Below are positions 1 through 10,345 of a stretch of DNA of 64,000 bases, piece after piece (the stretch's first letter is position 1; every line of letters begins with the position of its first letter). The stretch spans positions 101,757 to 165,756 of the forward strand of contig NZ_BOMG01000054.1 in NCBI RefSeq assembly GCF_016862075.1, written 5' to 3'. The notes beneath the pieces were generated by a model, which was not told the origin of the DNA, made no database searches, and saw only the letters and a program-made list of their open reading frames with translations. This stretch comes from Actinoplanes couchii. GTDB lineage: Bacteria > Actinomycetota > Actinomycetes > Mycobacteriales > Micromonosporaceae. The position numbers and the translations under genes were made by a program.

Positions 1-2
1 CC

Positions 3-716
3 GGGCGGCTGCTCGGGGCGATCGACGTGACCGGCGGGGACCATCTGGCCAATCCGCACAGCCTGGCGCTGGTCCGGGCCACGGCGCTGGCCGCCGAGGC
101 GTACCTGCGCACGGTCGAACCGGTCGCCCGGGGACCGCACGTCGCCGCGCTCGGCCGGGACGAGGCCCGGCTTGTGGTCCGGGGCCGGCCGGTCCGGCTC
201 GGCCGCCGGCACTCGGAGCTGCTGGCGCTGCTCACCGTCTACCCGGAGGGGCGCACCGGGGATCAGCTGGGGGTCGAGCTGTACGGCGACGACGTGAACC
301 CGGTGACGATCCGTGCCGAACTGTCCCGGCTGCGCCGCATCCTCGGCCCGGAGCTGCTGGACTCCCGCCCGTACCGGCTGCGCACCGCGCTGGAGACCGA
401 CTTCGGCGCGGTGGCCCGGCTGCTGGACGCCGGGCGGGTCGCCGAGGCGCTGGACGCCTACCCGGGACCGCTGCTGCCCGGGTCGGACGCGCCGGGCATC
501 GTCCGGTTGCGGCGGCTGCTGGACGACCGGCTGCGGGCCGCGCTGCTCACCGCGGGCGACCGGCGGCTGCTCCAGTCCTGGCTGAACAGCCCGTGGGGCG
601 GCGACGACCTGGACCTGTGGCAGGCGTACGCCGCACTGACCCCGGCCGATGCGGTGGCGGCACGACGGGTGGCGGTGCTGAACCGCGAGTTCGCGTGCAA
701 CGTTGCTGCAACGTAG
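3..716 (+). CDS. GAF-domain transcriptional regulator, C-terminal part (5' end outside window)
   Basis: The reading frame is open from the window edge, so only the C-terminal ~237 residues are seen. The first visible residues (LLGAIDVTGGD) match the end of a GAF sensor domain as found in actinobacterial GAF/helix-turn-helix regulators. The rest is a winged-helix-like region (residues near VTIRAELSRLRRILG look like a recognition helix in a 'NPVTIRAELSRLR' context) and an alpha-helical tail. The gene sits 37 bp upstream of an aldehyde dehydrogenase. From family knowledge, such regulators often control the adjacent exaC/ald gene, so the inferred role is aldehyde or alcohol-responsive control. 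The GTG at 27 is an internal codon, not the start, because coding similarity continues upstream of it. Confidence 0.75.
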   Translation, partial: GRLLGAIDVTGGDHLANPHSLALVRATALAAEAYLRTVEPVARGPHVAALGRDEARLVVRGRPVRLGRRHSELLALLTVYPEGRTGDQLGVELYGDDVNPVTIRAELSRLRRILGPELLDSRPYRLRTALETDFGAVARLLDAGRVAEALDAYPGPLLPGSDAPGIVRLRRLLDDRLRAALLTAGDRRLLQSWLNSPWGGDDLDLWQAYAALTPADAVAARRVAVLNREFACNVAAT

Positions 717-753
717 CCGTAACTAAGGTCCGCCGGAAAAGGGAGGCGAGACC

Positions 754-2277
<1,524 letters not shown>

Positions 2278-2280
2278 GCC

Positions 2281-2652
2281 ATGGTTTCGCGAGTGGATGT
2301 CACCCCGGCTGCCGCTCAGATGATGCGGCAGCTGCGGGGGCAGCACGGCCCGCTAATGTTCCACCAGTCCGGCGGCTGCTGCGACGGCAGTTCGCCGATG
2401 TGTTACCTGGAGGGCGAGTTCCGTACCGGCGCCTCCGACGTGCTCTTGCAGTCTCTGGCGATCGAGGGGGTGCCGGAGCCCATCACGTTCTGGATGTCGG
2501 CCGCGCAGTTCGCGCTCTGGAAGCACACGCACCTGACGGTGGACGTGGTCCCCGGCCGCGGCTCCGGCTTTTCGCTGGAGGCGCCGGAGGGCGTCCGGTT
2601 CCTGATCCGCTCACGTCTTCTCACCGAGGCTGAGCTGGCAGAACTGGGCTGA
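2281..2652 (+). CDS. DUF779 family protein
   Basis: A 123-residue protein whose most conserved segment is the Cys-rich stretch MFHQSGGCCDGSSPMC (about residues 24-39), followed by the FWMSAAQFALWKHTHL region. These match the DUF779 family, which is regularly encoded next to aldehyde dehydrogenases. The clustered Cys and His residues suggest metal binding, but no reaction is established to my knowledge. It starts 3 bp after the dehydrogenase stop and is followed by a strong hairpin, so it is the last gene of a two-gene operon. ATG at 2281 is the only sensible start. Confidence 0.88.
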   Translation: MVSRVDVTPAAAQMMRQLRGQHGPLMFHQSGGCCDGSSPMCYLEGEFRTGASDVLLQSLAIEGVPEPITFWMSAAQFALWKHTHLTVDVVPGRGSGFSLEAPEGVRFLIRSRLLTEAELAELG

Positions 2653-2659
2653 AACGAAG

Positions 2660-2690
2660 CGTGGGCGGGGTGCCGGGCACCCCGCCCACG
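2660..2690. terminator. Rho-independent-like terminator hairpin
   Basis: A near-perfect inverted repeat (CGTGGGCGGGGTGCC against GGCACCCCGCCCACG, one-base centre) lies 8 bp after the DUF779 stop. It lacks a long T-tract, as is usual in high-GC actinobacteria, and would end the aldehyde dehydrogenase operon. Confidence 0.75.
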
Positions 2691-2833
2691 CTGGGTTAGA
2701 CCTTTCGGACATTTACCCCCATGAGCCCACCCCATCGGTGCCGTACGATCCCGCGGCGTCCAGACTTGGCGTGTTCGGAACTGGTTCGCCCCGGCTATCG
2801 TCGGCGGCTGCAACCGACCTGGGGAGGTCTCTT

Positions 2834-3733
2834 TTGATACGGCTGTCGCACACCCGGAAGGCCTTCGCGATCAGCATCGTGCTGATCATGACGGGCCTGG
2901 TGGGACAGGCGACCGCGGCGACCACCACCGCCCAGCCCGCCTCATCGTCGTCCGCGTCCCGCACCGTGTCCGCGACCACGTCACCATCCATGTCGCCGCC
3001 GGTGTCCCCGTCCGCTTCACTGCCCGGGGAGCAGGCGCCACCGGCGGCCGGCGCCGCCACTCCGGAGCTCTCCCAGAGCCCGAAGCACACCGAGAGCACC
3101 AAGACCGTCGCCAAACCCAAGGGCCGGACCGGGCCGGCCGGGAGCCTGCTCGTCACCGGGACCAAGGGCGTCGCCCTCACCTTCGACGACGGCCCCGACC
3201 CGGATTACACCCCGGTGCTGCTCAAGATGCTCGCCAAGGAGCAGGTGAAGGCCACCTTCTGCCTGGTCGGCACCCAGGCCCGGCGGCATCCCGATCTGGT
3301 CAAGAAGATCGCGGAGGGCGGCCACAGCTTCTGCAACCACTCGTGGAACCACGACCTCAAGCTGGGCAAACGCTCGCACCGGCAGATCCGCGCCGACCTG
3401 GAGCGCACCAACGCCGCCATCCGGGCCGCCGTCCCGGACGCCGAGATCCGGTACATGCGCGCGCCCGGCGGCAACTTCACGCCCGCCCTGGTCGACATCT
3501 CCGCCGAGCTGGGCATGCGCTCGATCTACTGGAAGGTCGACCCGCGCGACTGGGAGCACAAGACCGAGTCGGCGTCCGGCCACCGCGACAAGATCATTCG
3601 CATCGTGAAGCGGGGCACCAAGCCCGGCGCGATCGTGCTCTCCCACGACTACGCCCAGCCGGACACCATCGCGGCCTACCGAACCCTGCTGCCATGGCTC
3701 AACAAGCGGTTCGACCTGGTAGCCCTGACCTGA
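2834..3733 (+). CDS. Secreted polysaccharide deacetylase (NodB homology domain)
   Basis: A 299-residue carbohydrate esterase family 4 enzyme that would remove acetyl groups from peptidoglycan, chitin or a related glycan outside the cell. All five NodB motifs are visible: TFDDGPDPD (metal-binding Asp), NHSWNH (metal-binding His pair), RAPGG, DPRDW and LSHD. The N-terminus has a basic start, a hydrophobic stretch (AFAISIVLIMTGLVG) and an Ala-rich cleavage region, then a Ser/Pro/Thr-rich linker of about 90 residues before the catalytic domain. I chose the TTG at 2834 because GGGGAGG lies at 2821-2827. An upstream in-frame ATG (2738) would add 32 residues ahead of the signal peptide, with no ribosome binding site. 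Confidence 0.9.
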   Translation: MIRLSHTRKAFAISIVLIMTGLVGQATAATTTAQPASSSSASRTVSATTSPSMSPPVSPSASLPGEQAPPAAGAATPELSQSPKHTESTKTVAKPKGRTGPAGSLLVTGTKGVALTFDDGPDPDYTPVLLKMLAKEQVKATFCLVGTQARRHPDLVKKIAEGGHSFCNHSWNHDLKLGKRSHRQIRADLERTNAAIRAAVPDAEIRYMRAPGGNFTPALVDISAELGMRSIYWKVDPRDWEHKTESASGHRDKIIRIVKRGTKPGAIVLSHDYAQPDTIAAYRTLLPWLNKRFDLVALT

Positions 3734-3843
3734 CACCCGGAGTTCGCCCCGAGCCCCGATTCGCGGCTCTGACCGGGGGTTCGACCTGAGCCCCCGGCTC
3801 GGGGCTCTGAACCGGGGTTCCAACTCGAGGCGATGGCCCAAGC

Positions 3844-3895
3844 CTCTGACCTGAGGCTTTGACCTGAGTTTTTGATTTGAGGCTTTGACCTGAGG
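3844..3895. repeat. Four short degenerate tandem repeats, consensus CTTTGACCTGAGG
   Basis: Units at 3844-3856, 3857-3868, 3869-3882 and 3883-3895 are 12-14 bp each and share TTTGACCTGAGG with a few substitutions. More diverged copies (TTCGACCTGAGC at about 3780) lie upstream. They fall in the gene-free stretch 3734-4200, where I see no convincing coding frame; the remainder of that stretch shows only GC-rich, low-complexity sequence. Confidence 0.7.
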
Positions 3896-4200
3896 CCGGT
3901 CGCCGTAGGCGGCCGGCCGGAACCACCGCGTCCGGCCCGGCGGACGCGAGTCGGCCTCGGCCCGCCGCCCACCTCGCGGGACGAGACTGGAGATCCTGGA
4001 TCTACGGGACCGGGCTCGCGTAACAGAAAAGGGTCTTGATCTTCAGGAACCTCCCGCGGCGGTGAGGCAGAAGCCACCGGCAGGCGGTGAAGTGGGAACC
4101 ACCGGTGATCAATGTTGCGACGACCACCGGCGGCGGTGCGGCAGGGACCACCAGCAGGCAGCTGGGCAGGAACCGCTGCGTGACGAGAACCGCGGTGCGC

Positions 4201-4563
4201 TCAGTGGGGCGGCGGGATCACCCGGAGGTGGCCTCGGCGGCCGGTCTGGTGGCCGTGCTGGTGGTCGGTCTCGTCCGGGCGTGGCTGCACCGGGCGGGCG
4301 GCTTCGCGGACGGCCTCGGCGAGCGCCACGAGGTCGTCGGTGGTGGGGGGTGGGGGTGCGAAGTCGCCGTCGTGACGCACCAGCTCCCAGCCCCGGGGGG
4401 CGGTGAGGCTGCGAGCGTGCGTCTCGCACAGGTCGTAGGTGTGCGGTTCGGCGAAGGCGGCGAGGGGGCCGACCACCGCCGTCGAATCGCCATAGACGTA
4501 GGTCAGGGTGGCGACCGCCTGTCGGGGACAGCCGTTCCGGGAGCAGCGCCGTGGTGACCTCAC
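4201..4563 (-). CDS. DUF3499 family protein
   Basis: A 120-residue actinobacterial protein beginning RRCSRNGCPRQAVATLTYVY, with AEPHTYDLCETHA and SLTAPRGWELVR following; these are the hallmark segments of DUF3499. Four Cys/His positions (CSRNGC and CETHA) could bind a metal. The function is unknown. The start is GTG at 4563. It is divergent from the metallopeptidase gene at 4749, and both lie beside whiB, an arrangement I recall from mycobacteria and other actinobacteria, so this is chromosomal core rather than cluster DNA. The C-terminal 35 residues are Pro/His-rich and probably disordered. Confidence 0.85.
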   Translation of the reverse strand: MRSPRRCSRNGCPRQAVATLTYVYGDSTAVVGPLAAFAEPHTYDLCETHARSLTAPRGWELVRHDGDFAPPPPTTDDLVALAEAVREAARPVQPRPDETDHQHGHQTGRRGHLRVIPPPH

Positions 4564-4748
4564 GGCGGCAACTTATCTCTCCGTTCGCGATTCTGGGTCG
4601 TGTTGCCTCGCGACACGCCGACCGGACCGCGTCACGATTCGGAGATGGTCGTTAGACACGCCACCACGTTGGGGCGAATTAACGCCGCGGACACACGGGG
4701 AGAACGGGCTGACCACGTCCGCAGCCCGAGTGGGGATACGCTGGCGGC

Positions 4749-5225
4749 GTGACCACCAGCCCCGAACGCCGCCGGACGGACGGTAAGGCGACGCGCAAAC
4801 CCGGACCGGGTCATCCCGCGCGGCGGGATCGGCACGGCCGTGGCCTGCGTGGCCGCCTGGTTCCCGCAACCGTGCCGCTGGCCCGCACCAAGGCGGAGAT
4901 CTTCGACGACCTGGTGCTCGACACCGTCGAGAGCCTCGAGCGCCGCTATGCCAAGGAGCTGGCCGGCGTCGAGTTCGCGGTGGAGGACGTCCCACCGGAG
5001 CTGAACGTCTACGACTCGGACGTGCTCGAGGACGGCGAGGTCCCCCTGGCCCGGCTCCTGCCCGGCCGGCCCGGGCGGCACGAGCTGCCCCCACGGATCG
5101 TGCTCTACCGGCGTCCGCTGGAGTTCCGGGCGATGGATCGGGAAGACCTCGCCGACCTCGTCCACGATGTGATCATCGAGCAGGTTGCCAACCTGCTCGG
5201 GGTCGATCCGGACGAGCTGGCCTGA
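4749..5225 (+). CDS. Zincin-like metallopeptidase family protein (PF06262 type)
   Basis: A 158-residue protein. Residues 1-45 are basic and low complexity; the domain begins near VPLARTKAEIFDDLVLDTVESLERR and ends with HDVIIEQVANLLGVDPDEL. The family is classed as zincin-like, but the expected HExxH helix reads HDVIIEQV here, so the second His is absent and proteolytic activity is doubtful. This degeneration is common in actinobacterial members. The start is GTG at 4749 with only a weak ribosome binding site. It is convergent with whiB (the stop codons are 1 bp apart) and divergent from DUF3499. Confidence 0.78.
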   Translation: MTTSPERRRTDGKATRKPGPGHPARRDRHGRGLRGRLVPATVPLARTKAEIFDDLVLDTVESLERRYAKELAGVEFAVEDVPPELNVYDSDVLEDGEVPLARLLPGRPGRHELPPRIVLYRRPLEFRAMDREDLADLVHDVIIEQVANLLGVDPDELA

Positions 5226-5226
5226 G

Positions 5227-5484
5227 CTAGGCCACCCGTCGCTTCAACTTGCGGCGTTCACGTTCGGACAGTCCACCCCAGATTCCGAAACGTTCGTCGT
5301 GACCGAGCGCGTACTCCAGGCACTCTGCTTTCACGTCACAGCGGCCGCAGATGCGCTTCGCCTCGCGCGTCGAGCCACCCTTTTCAGGGAAGAAAGCCTC
5401 GGGATCGGTCTGCGAACACAGCGCCCGCTCCTGCCACTCGGGCGCGTCCCCGAGCAGGTCTACCCCTTCAACCTGCGCTTCCAT
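5227..5484 (-). CDS. whiB: WhiB-family iron-sulfur regulator (WhiB/WhmD, WhiB2 subfamily)
   Basis: An 85-residue transcription factor with the four [4Fe-4S]-ligating cysteines (ALCSQ, then CGRCDVKAEC), the subfamily stretch DPEAFFPEKGGSTREAK, the GIWGGLSERERR turn and a basic KLKRR tail. These match the developmental regulator WhiB of Streptomyces and WhmD/WhiB2 of mycobacteria, which controls septation during sporulation or division. The start is ATG at 5484, because GGAGG lies 7 bp upstream; an open frame extends 19 codons further but lacks a ribosome binding site. The upstream region carries a 14-bp perfect palindrome. Confidence 0.92.
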   Translation of the reverse strand: MEAQVEGVDLLGDAPEWQERALCSQTDPEAFFPEKGGSTREAKRICGRCDVKAECLEYALGHDERFGIWGGLSERERRKLKRRVA

Positions 5485-5603
5485 CGGCGTGCCTCCATTT
5501 TTCCGCGCCGGCACGAAGACCAGCGCTGACCCCCCACGCACGCGGCGTGTTTTTGTGGGTTCGACGCCTTATGTTGCACATCGTCCCCACAACCCCACCA
5601 AAA

Positions 5604-5617
5604 TTACACGCGTGTAA
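5604..5617. promoter_or_regulatory. 14-bp perfect palindrome upstream of whiB
   Basis: TTACACGCGTGTAA is a perfect palindrome 120 bp upstream of the whiB start. Its half-sites fit the recalled BldD half-sites (TNACNC / GNGTNA), but they are separated by two bases where the usual BldD box has one. It lies in a 412-bp gene-free stretch (5485-5896) between whiB and the end of fbiC that has locally lower GC content and presumably holds the whiB promoter; nothing else is recognisable there. Confidence 0.5.
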
Positions 5618-5896
5618 GACGTGCGTCGTCAAGCCGAACCTGCTAAATGGGCCCACTTCCGCAGCACTTACACAGCGGCGGACAGAGCTGCTGCTGCCCT
5701 ATCTGTCCAAGCCGTCGGAAGGTAACGCGGACGCGGACCTGCAGGTCCAATTTAACCCGTTTTGTAATCTGAAGGCAGGGGGGTAGACCGAACGGATCAT
5801 GTCCGTGGTGAACATTCGCCAAACCGGCTTCGGCCACGAATTTCTGAGGGTTGGGTCACAGCGGACCCTTGACCCTGCCGGTTCGGCGAACGTCCG

Positions 5897-8401
5897 TCAA
5901 CGCCGGCCGTAGACAGTGGTCCTCTCCACAGCGGGGCGCCCGGCGGAGGCGGCGAGCTCTTTCAACTCGGCGACCGTCCGGGCCGAACCGTGCTCGGAGC
6001 CGGCCATCCGCGAGATGGTCTCCTCCATCAGGGTGCCGCCCAGATCGTTGCAACCGCTGTTCAACATCACCCGGGTGCCCTCGTCGCCGAGCTTCACCCA
6101 GGAGCACTGGATGTTGTCGACCCGGCCGTGCAGCAGCACCCGGGCCATCGCGTGCACGACCCGGTTCTCCCTCCAGGTCGGACCCGGACGGGCGATACCG
6201 GCCAGATAGATCGGCGCGTTGGTGTGGATGAAGGGCAGCGCCACGAACTCGGTCAGCCCACCGGTCCGATCCTGGATGCCGGCCAGCACCCGGAAATGAC
6301 CCAGCCACTGACGGGGGTGATCGACGTGGCCGTACATCATGGTGGAACTCGACCGGATGCCGACCTCGTGCGCGGTGGTCACCACGTCCACCCAGGTGGA
6401 GGTGGGCAGCTTGCCCTTGGTCAGCACCCAGCGCACGTCGTCGTCGAGGATCTCGGCCGCGGTGCCCGGAATCGTGCCGAGCCCCGCCTCCTTCAGCCCG
6501 GTCAGCCACTCCCGCAGCGAGACACCGGCCTTCGCCGAGGCGGTGACGATCTCCATCGGGGAGTACGCGTGGACGTGCATCCCCGGAACGCGTTGCTTCA
6601 CCGCGCGGACCAGATCGGCGTACGCGGTGACCGGCATCTTCGGGTCGATCCCGCCCTGCATGCAGACCTCGGACGCACCGTCCCGCCAGGCCTCCTCGGC
6701 CCGGTCGGCGACCTGCTCGACGGACAGCCGGTACGCGTCGGCGTCCTTCTCCCGCTGGGCGAACGCGCAGAACCGGCAGCCGACGTAACAGACGTTCGAG
6801 AAGTTGATGTTGCGGTTCACCACGTAGGTGATGTCGTCGCCGTTCACGTGCTTGCGCAGGTCGTCGGCGATCTTCCCGAGCTCGTCGAGGGCCGGGCCGT
6901 CGGCGTTGAACAGCGCCATCGCCTTGTCCTCGTTCTGCTCCAGGAGCAGCGCCGCCGGGTCCTCCGAGGCCAGTTTGAGCGCGGCCACCACGTCGGCGGG
7001 CATGCTCGCCGGCGCCGACTTCACGTGCGCGGCGACCTCGTTCCAGTCGCCGTAGACGTGATCGAAATCGGAACGGCGGTCCTCGGAACGACCGTCGGAG
7101 TCGATGCTCTTGAACAGATCCGTGCGGCCTGATCCGAAGGCCTCGTCGGGCTCCTGCCAGGGGAGGCCGATCGGCTTCTTGCCCTCTCGCGCCAGGCCGT
7201 CGTCCTCCGCCAGCGCTGTGACGTGGGCCTTCAACCGCGGGTCCAGCCAGCCCTCGTCGCCCCGGCGGACGTACTCCGGGTAGATGGTGAGGCGTTCTTG
7301 GAGCTTGAATCCGGACTTCTCCGATTTTTCGGCGAGTAGGTCGATCTGCGGCCAGGGGCGCTCCGGGTTCACGTGGTCCGGCGTCACCGGCGAGACCCCG
7401 CCCCAGTCGTCGATCCCGGCCCGCAGCAGCAGCGGGAACTCGTCGTCGATCAGGTTCGGCGGCGCCTGGATCCGGGCCCGCGGCCCCATGATGATCCGCG
7501 CCACGGCCACCGTCGCGGCCAGCTCGCGCAGCTCCGCGTCGGGCATCCCGCGCATCGCCGTGTCCGGCTTGGCGCGGAAATTCTGCACGATCACCTCTTG
7601 GATGTGCCCGAACTCCCGGGCCGCCCGGCGGATCGCGAACAGCGACTCGGCCCGCTCGGTGGCGTTTTCCCCGATGCCGATCAGGATGCCGGTGGTGAAG
7701 GGCACACCGACCCGGCCGGCGTCGTCGAGGACCCGCAGACGGACCGCGGGCTCCTTGTCGGGCGAGCCGAAGTGCGGGCCGCCCTTCTCCGACCAGAGCC
7801 GGGTGGCGGTGGTCTCCAGCATCATGCCCATGCTCGGCGCGACCGGCTTGAGCCGCTGCAGCTCGGCCCAGCTCATCACGCCCGGGTTCAGGTGCGGCAG
7901 CAGGCCGGTCTCCTCCAGCACCGCGATGGCGCAGGCCCGCACGTAGTCCAGGGTGGAGTCGTAACCGCGCTCGTCCAGCCACTGCCGGGCGGCCGGCCAG
8001 CGCTCCTCGGGGCGGTCGCCGAGGGTGAACAGCGCCTCCTTGCAGCCCTGGGCGGCGCCCTGGCGGGCGATCTCCAGGACCTCGTCGCGCTCCAGGAAGG
8101 CGGCCGGCAGCTTGTGCGGCACGGTCGCGAACGTGCAGTAGTGACACCGGTCCTGACAGAGCCGGGTCAGGGGGATGAAGACCTTGCGGGAGTAGGTGAC
8201 CACGCCCGGCCGCCCGGCCTCGCGCAGACCGGCGTCCCGGATGCCGCCGGCGATCGCCAGCAGCTCGTCGAATCGCTCGCCGGTGGCCGCGAGGAGCGCG
8301 GTCGCCTCGTCGACGTCGATCGCTTTGCCGTCGGCGGCACGGCGCAGTGCGCGGCGGACGCTCGCCTCGGTCGGTACGGGTTCCACGTTGACCTCTACCA
8401 C
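5897..8401 (-). CDS. fbiC: FO synthase, fused CofG/CofH radical-SAM enzyme
   Basis: An 834-residue bifunctional enzyme that builds the deazaflavin FO, the chromophore of coenzyme F420, from tyrosine and a pyrimidine precursor. The N-terminal half carries a CofG-type radical SAM cluster site (CQDRCHYC, about residue 82) and the C-terminal half a CofH-type site (CYVGCRFC, about residue 535). The length matches FbiC fusions. The start is GTG at 8401. It is transcribed away from the other F420 genes, which begin about 1 kb to the right. F420 could serve luciferase-like enzymes in the natural product cluster, but that link is inference. Confidence 0.96.
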   Translation of the reverse strand: MVEVNVEPVPTEASVRRALRRAADGKAIDVDEATALLAATGERFDELLAIAGGIRDAGLREAGRPGVVTYSRKVFIPLTRLCQDRCHYCTFATVPHKLPAAFLERDEVLEIARQGAAQGCKEALFTLGDRPEERWPAARQWLDERGYDSTLDYVRACAIAVLEETGLLPHLNPGVMSWAELQRLKPVAPSMGMMLETTATRLWSEKGGPHFGSPDKEPAVRLRVLDDAGRVGVPFTTGILIGIGENATERAESLFAIRRAAREFGHIQEVIVQNFRAKPDTAMRGMPDAELRELAATVAVARIIMGPRARIQAPPNLIDDEFPLLLRAGIDDWGGVSPVTPDHVNPERPWPQIDLLAEKSEKSGFKLQERLTIYPEYVRRGDEGWLDPRLKAHVTALAEDDGLAREGKKPIGLPWQEPDEAFGSGRTDLFKSIDSDGRSEDRRSDFDHVYGDWNEVAAHVKSAPASMPADVVAALKLASEDPAALLLEQNEDKAMALFNADGPALDELGKIADDLRKHVNGDDITYVVNRNINFSNVCYVGCRFCAFAQREKDADAYRLSVEQVADRAEEAWRDGASEVCMQGGIDPKMPVTAYADLVRAVKQRVPGMHVHAYSPMEIVTASAKAGVSLREWLTGLKEAGLGTIPGTAAEILDDDVRWVLTKGKLPTSTWVDVVTTAHEVGIRSSSTMMYGHVDHPRQWLGHFRVLAGIQDRTGGLTEFVALPFIHTNAPIYLAGIARPGPTWRENRVVHAMARVLLHGRVDNIQCSWVKLGDEGTRVMLNSGCNDLGGTLMEETISRMAGSEHGSARTVAELKELAASAGRPAVERTTVYGRR

Positions 8402-8491
8402 GCAAAGCAGCCTAGGCCGGAAACCCGCGACTCGCCGCCACGGTGCCCGGCCGGGAGCGTGTCATGAAACACCCCCGGACCGGGAATCAGC

Positions 8492-9304
8492 TCACTGCCT
8501 GGGCGGATCCTGCTCGGCCGGGCCGAAACCGGGTCGCTCCGGAGGCAGAACCGTGGTGCTGTCCGCGGGCGGGGGCGGGGGCACCACCTGGGTCTCGGCC
8601 GGGGCCGGTGGGGTCGGCTGCGGGCCCCAGACCGGCGCCGGGGGCGGTGGGTACGCCCCGTAGGGCTGCTGCGGCCCGGGCTGGGCGCTGAACGGCTGGG
8701 TGGCCATCGGCGGCGGCGTCCCGTACGTCTGGCCGGGCGGGGGCACGCTGCCCTGCTGGTAGGTCGGGTAGCCGTACGGCTGCTGCGGTTGCCCGTAGGG
8801 CTGCCCGTAGACCCCGGGCTGCTGCTTCGGCTTCGGCGTGGTGAACACGTTGAGCCAGATCTGCAGCACCCCGTACGCCGGGACGGCGAGCAGCGCCAGC
8901 CAGGCGGCCCGGGTCAGCAGCGCGGTGAAGGCGGCCGCGGCGCTCTGCGCGGCCAGCCCGCTCACCCCGAAGAGCAGACCGAAGACCACTCCGAAGAAGG
9001 ACGCCACCCCGTACTCGATCAACGCGATCAGGGTGATCAGCCGGGCCTGCGGGTGGACCGGCTGCACGCCGAGCGCCAGCACGACCGCCGCGATCGGGAA
9101 GGCGATCGTCGCCAGGTTGACGTCGCCGCCGAAGCCGTACCGGGTCTGTGCGGCGAAATCGCTGCCGAACAGGTCGATGACGGCGGCGAAGAGGAACACG
9201 GCCGGCGCGCCGACCAGCGCCCACGCGGCCAGGTCGCGCAGGGGGCGCAGGTACTGCCCGATGGGCTTCTCGGCGGCCGGTGGCGGCTGCGGTGGTGTGG
9301 TCAC
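8492..9304 (-). CDS. Membrane protein with Pro/Gln/Tyr-rich cytoplasmic tail
   Basis: A 270-residue protein not recognised beyond its architecture. Residues 25-160 contain about four hydrophobic segments (WALVGAPAVFLFAAVIDLF, IAFPIAAVVLALGV, the glycine-rich FFGVVFGLLFGVSGLAA, and AWLALLAVPAYGVLQIWL). Residues 165-270 are a low-complexity tail rich in YGQP, PPP and PYG elements. Tails of this kind are common in actinobacterial envelope proteins and probably mediate protein contacts. The start is GTG at 9304 with GGAG just upstream. It is divergent from cofD, 90 bp away, in the region separating the two F420 transcription units. Confidence 0.8.
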   Translation of the reverse strand: MTTPPQPPPAAEKPIGQYLRPLRDLAAWALVGAPAVFLFAAVIDLFGSDFAAQTRYGFGGDVNLATIAFPIAAVVLALGVQPVHPQARLITLIALIEYGVASFFGVVFGLLFGVSGLAAQSAAAAFTALLTRAAWLALLAVPAYGVLQIWLNVFTTPKPKQQPGVYGQPYGQPQQPYGYPTYQQGSVPPPGQTYGTPPPMATQPFSAQPGPQQPYGAYPPPPAPVWGPQPTPPAPAETQVVPPPPPADSTTVLPPERPGFGPAEQDPPRQ

Positions 9305-9394
9305 GGTTGCTCCAGGTGCGGTGATCGAGGTCGGCCCAGAGTAAACCGCTACCCGCCACCCGAGGTTGTGCTGCCGGTGATGGAGGATGGGGTG

Positions 9395-10345
9395 ATGCGG
9401 ATCGTGGTCCTGACCGGGGGCATCGGCGGTGCCCGTTTCCTACTCGGCGTGCGAGCGCACGCCCGCGCCATCGGCGCCGACGTCACGGCGATCGTGAACG
9501 TCGGCGACGACGTGCGGATGCACGGCCTGCAGATCTGTCCCGACCTGGACAGCGTGATGTACACGCTGGGCGGCGCCGCGGACCCGGATCGCGGCTGGGG
9601 CCGGGTCGGTGAGACGTGGGTCGTCAAGGAAGAGCTGGCGAAGTACGGCGTGGAGCCCTCGTGGTTCGGCCTGGGCGACAAGGACACGGCCACCCACCTG
9701 GTGCGTACCACCATGCTGAACGCGGGTTATCCGCTCTCCGCGGTGACCAGGGCCCTGTGCGAGCGCTGGCAGCCGGGCATCGAGATGCTCCCGGCCACCG
9801 ACGACCGCCTGGAGACGCACGTGGTCGTCGACGTCGAGGGCGAGCGCAAGGCGATCCACTTCCAGGAGTGGTGGGTGCGGTACCGCGGTGACGTGCCGAC
9901 GCACCGGTTCGTCTTCCGGGGCGCCGAGTCGGCGAAACCGGGTGACGGCGTGCTGGCGGCGATCGCCGGGGCCGATGTGATCCTGATCGCCCCGAGCAAT
10001 CCGGTGGTGAGCATCGCCCCGATCCTGGCGGTGCCCGCGCTGCGCGAGGCGGTGGCGTCCGGGCCCGCTCCGGTGATCGGGGTGTCGCCGATCATCGGCG
10101 GCGCGCCGGTCCGCGGCATGGCCGACAAGTGCCTGGCCACCCTGGAGGTCGAGGTGAGCGCGGCGGCGGTCGGCCGGATGTACGGGCCGCGCGCCGACGG
10201 CGGCCTGCTGGACGGCTGGCTGGTCGACACGTCCGACGCCGACGCGCAGGTGCCCGGGGTCCGGACGCGGGCGGTCCCGCTGTGGATGAAGGACGAGACG
10301 CTGAGCGCGCAGATGGTCGCCGACGCGCTGGAGCTGGCCCGATGA
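9395..10345 (+). CDS. cofD: 2-phospho-L-lactate/PEP transferase of F420 biosynthesis (CofD/FbiA)
   Basis: A 316-residue enzyme that joins FO to the nucleotide-activated phospholactate or phosphoenolpyruvate unit, giving F420-0 or its dehydro form. The N-terminus MRIVVLTGGIGGARFL, the NVGDDVRMHGLQICPDLDS stretch and the IAPSNPVVSIAPIL segment are diagnostic. I chose the ATG at 9395 because GGAGG at 9382-9386 is well spaced; the longer open frame to the left is non-coding. The stop overlaps the cofE start (ATGA), so the two are translationally coupled. Confidence 0.95.
   Translation: MRIVVLTGGIGGARFLLGVRAHARAIGADVTAIVNVGDDVRMHGLQICPDLDSVMYTLGGAADPDRGWGRVGETWVVKEELAKYGVEPSWFGLGDKDTATHLVRTTMLNAGYPLSAVTRALCERWQPGIEMLPATDDRLETHVVVDVEGERKAIHFQEWWVRYRGDVPTHRFVFRGAESAKPGDGVLAAIAGADVILIAPSNPVVSIAPILAVPALREAVASGPAPVIGVSPIIGGAPVRGMADKCLATLEVEVSAAAVGRMYGPRADGGLLDGWLVDTSDADAQVPGVRTRAVPLWMKDETLSAQMVADALELAR

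Noticed and set aside
5990..7132. Plus-strand open frames opposite fbiC
   Set aside because: Antisense shadows of a well-supported FO synthase; no motifs or ribosome binding sites.
8789..9394. Extended N-terminus of cofD (about 200 extra codons)
   Set aside because: The extension is antisense to the membrane protein gene, and the conserved CofD start with GGAGG is at 9395.
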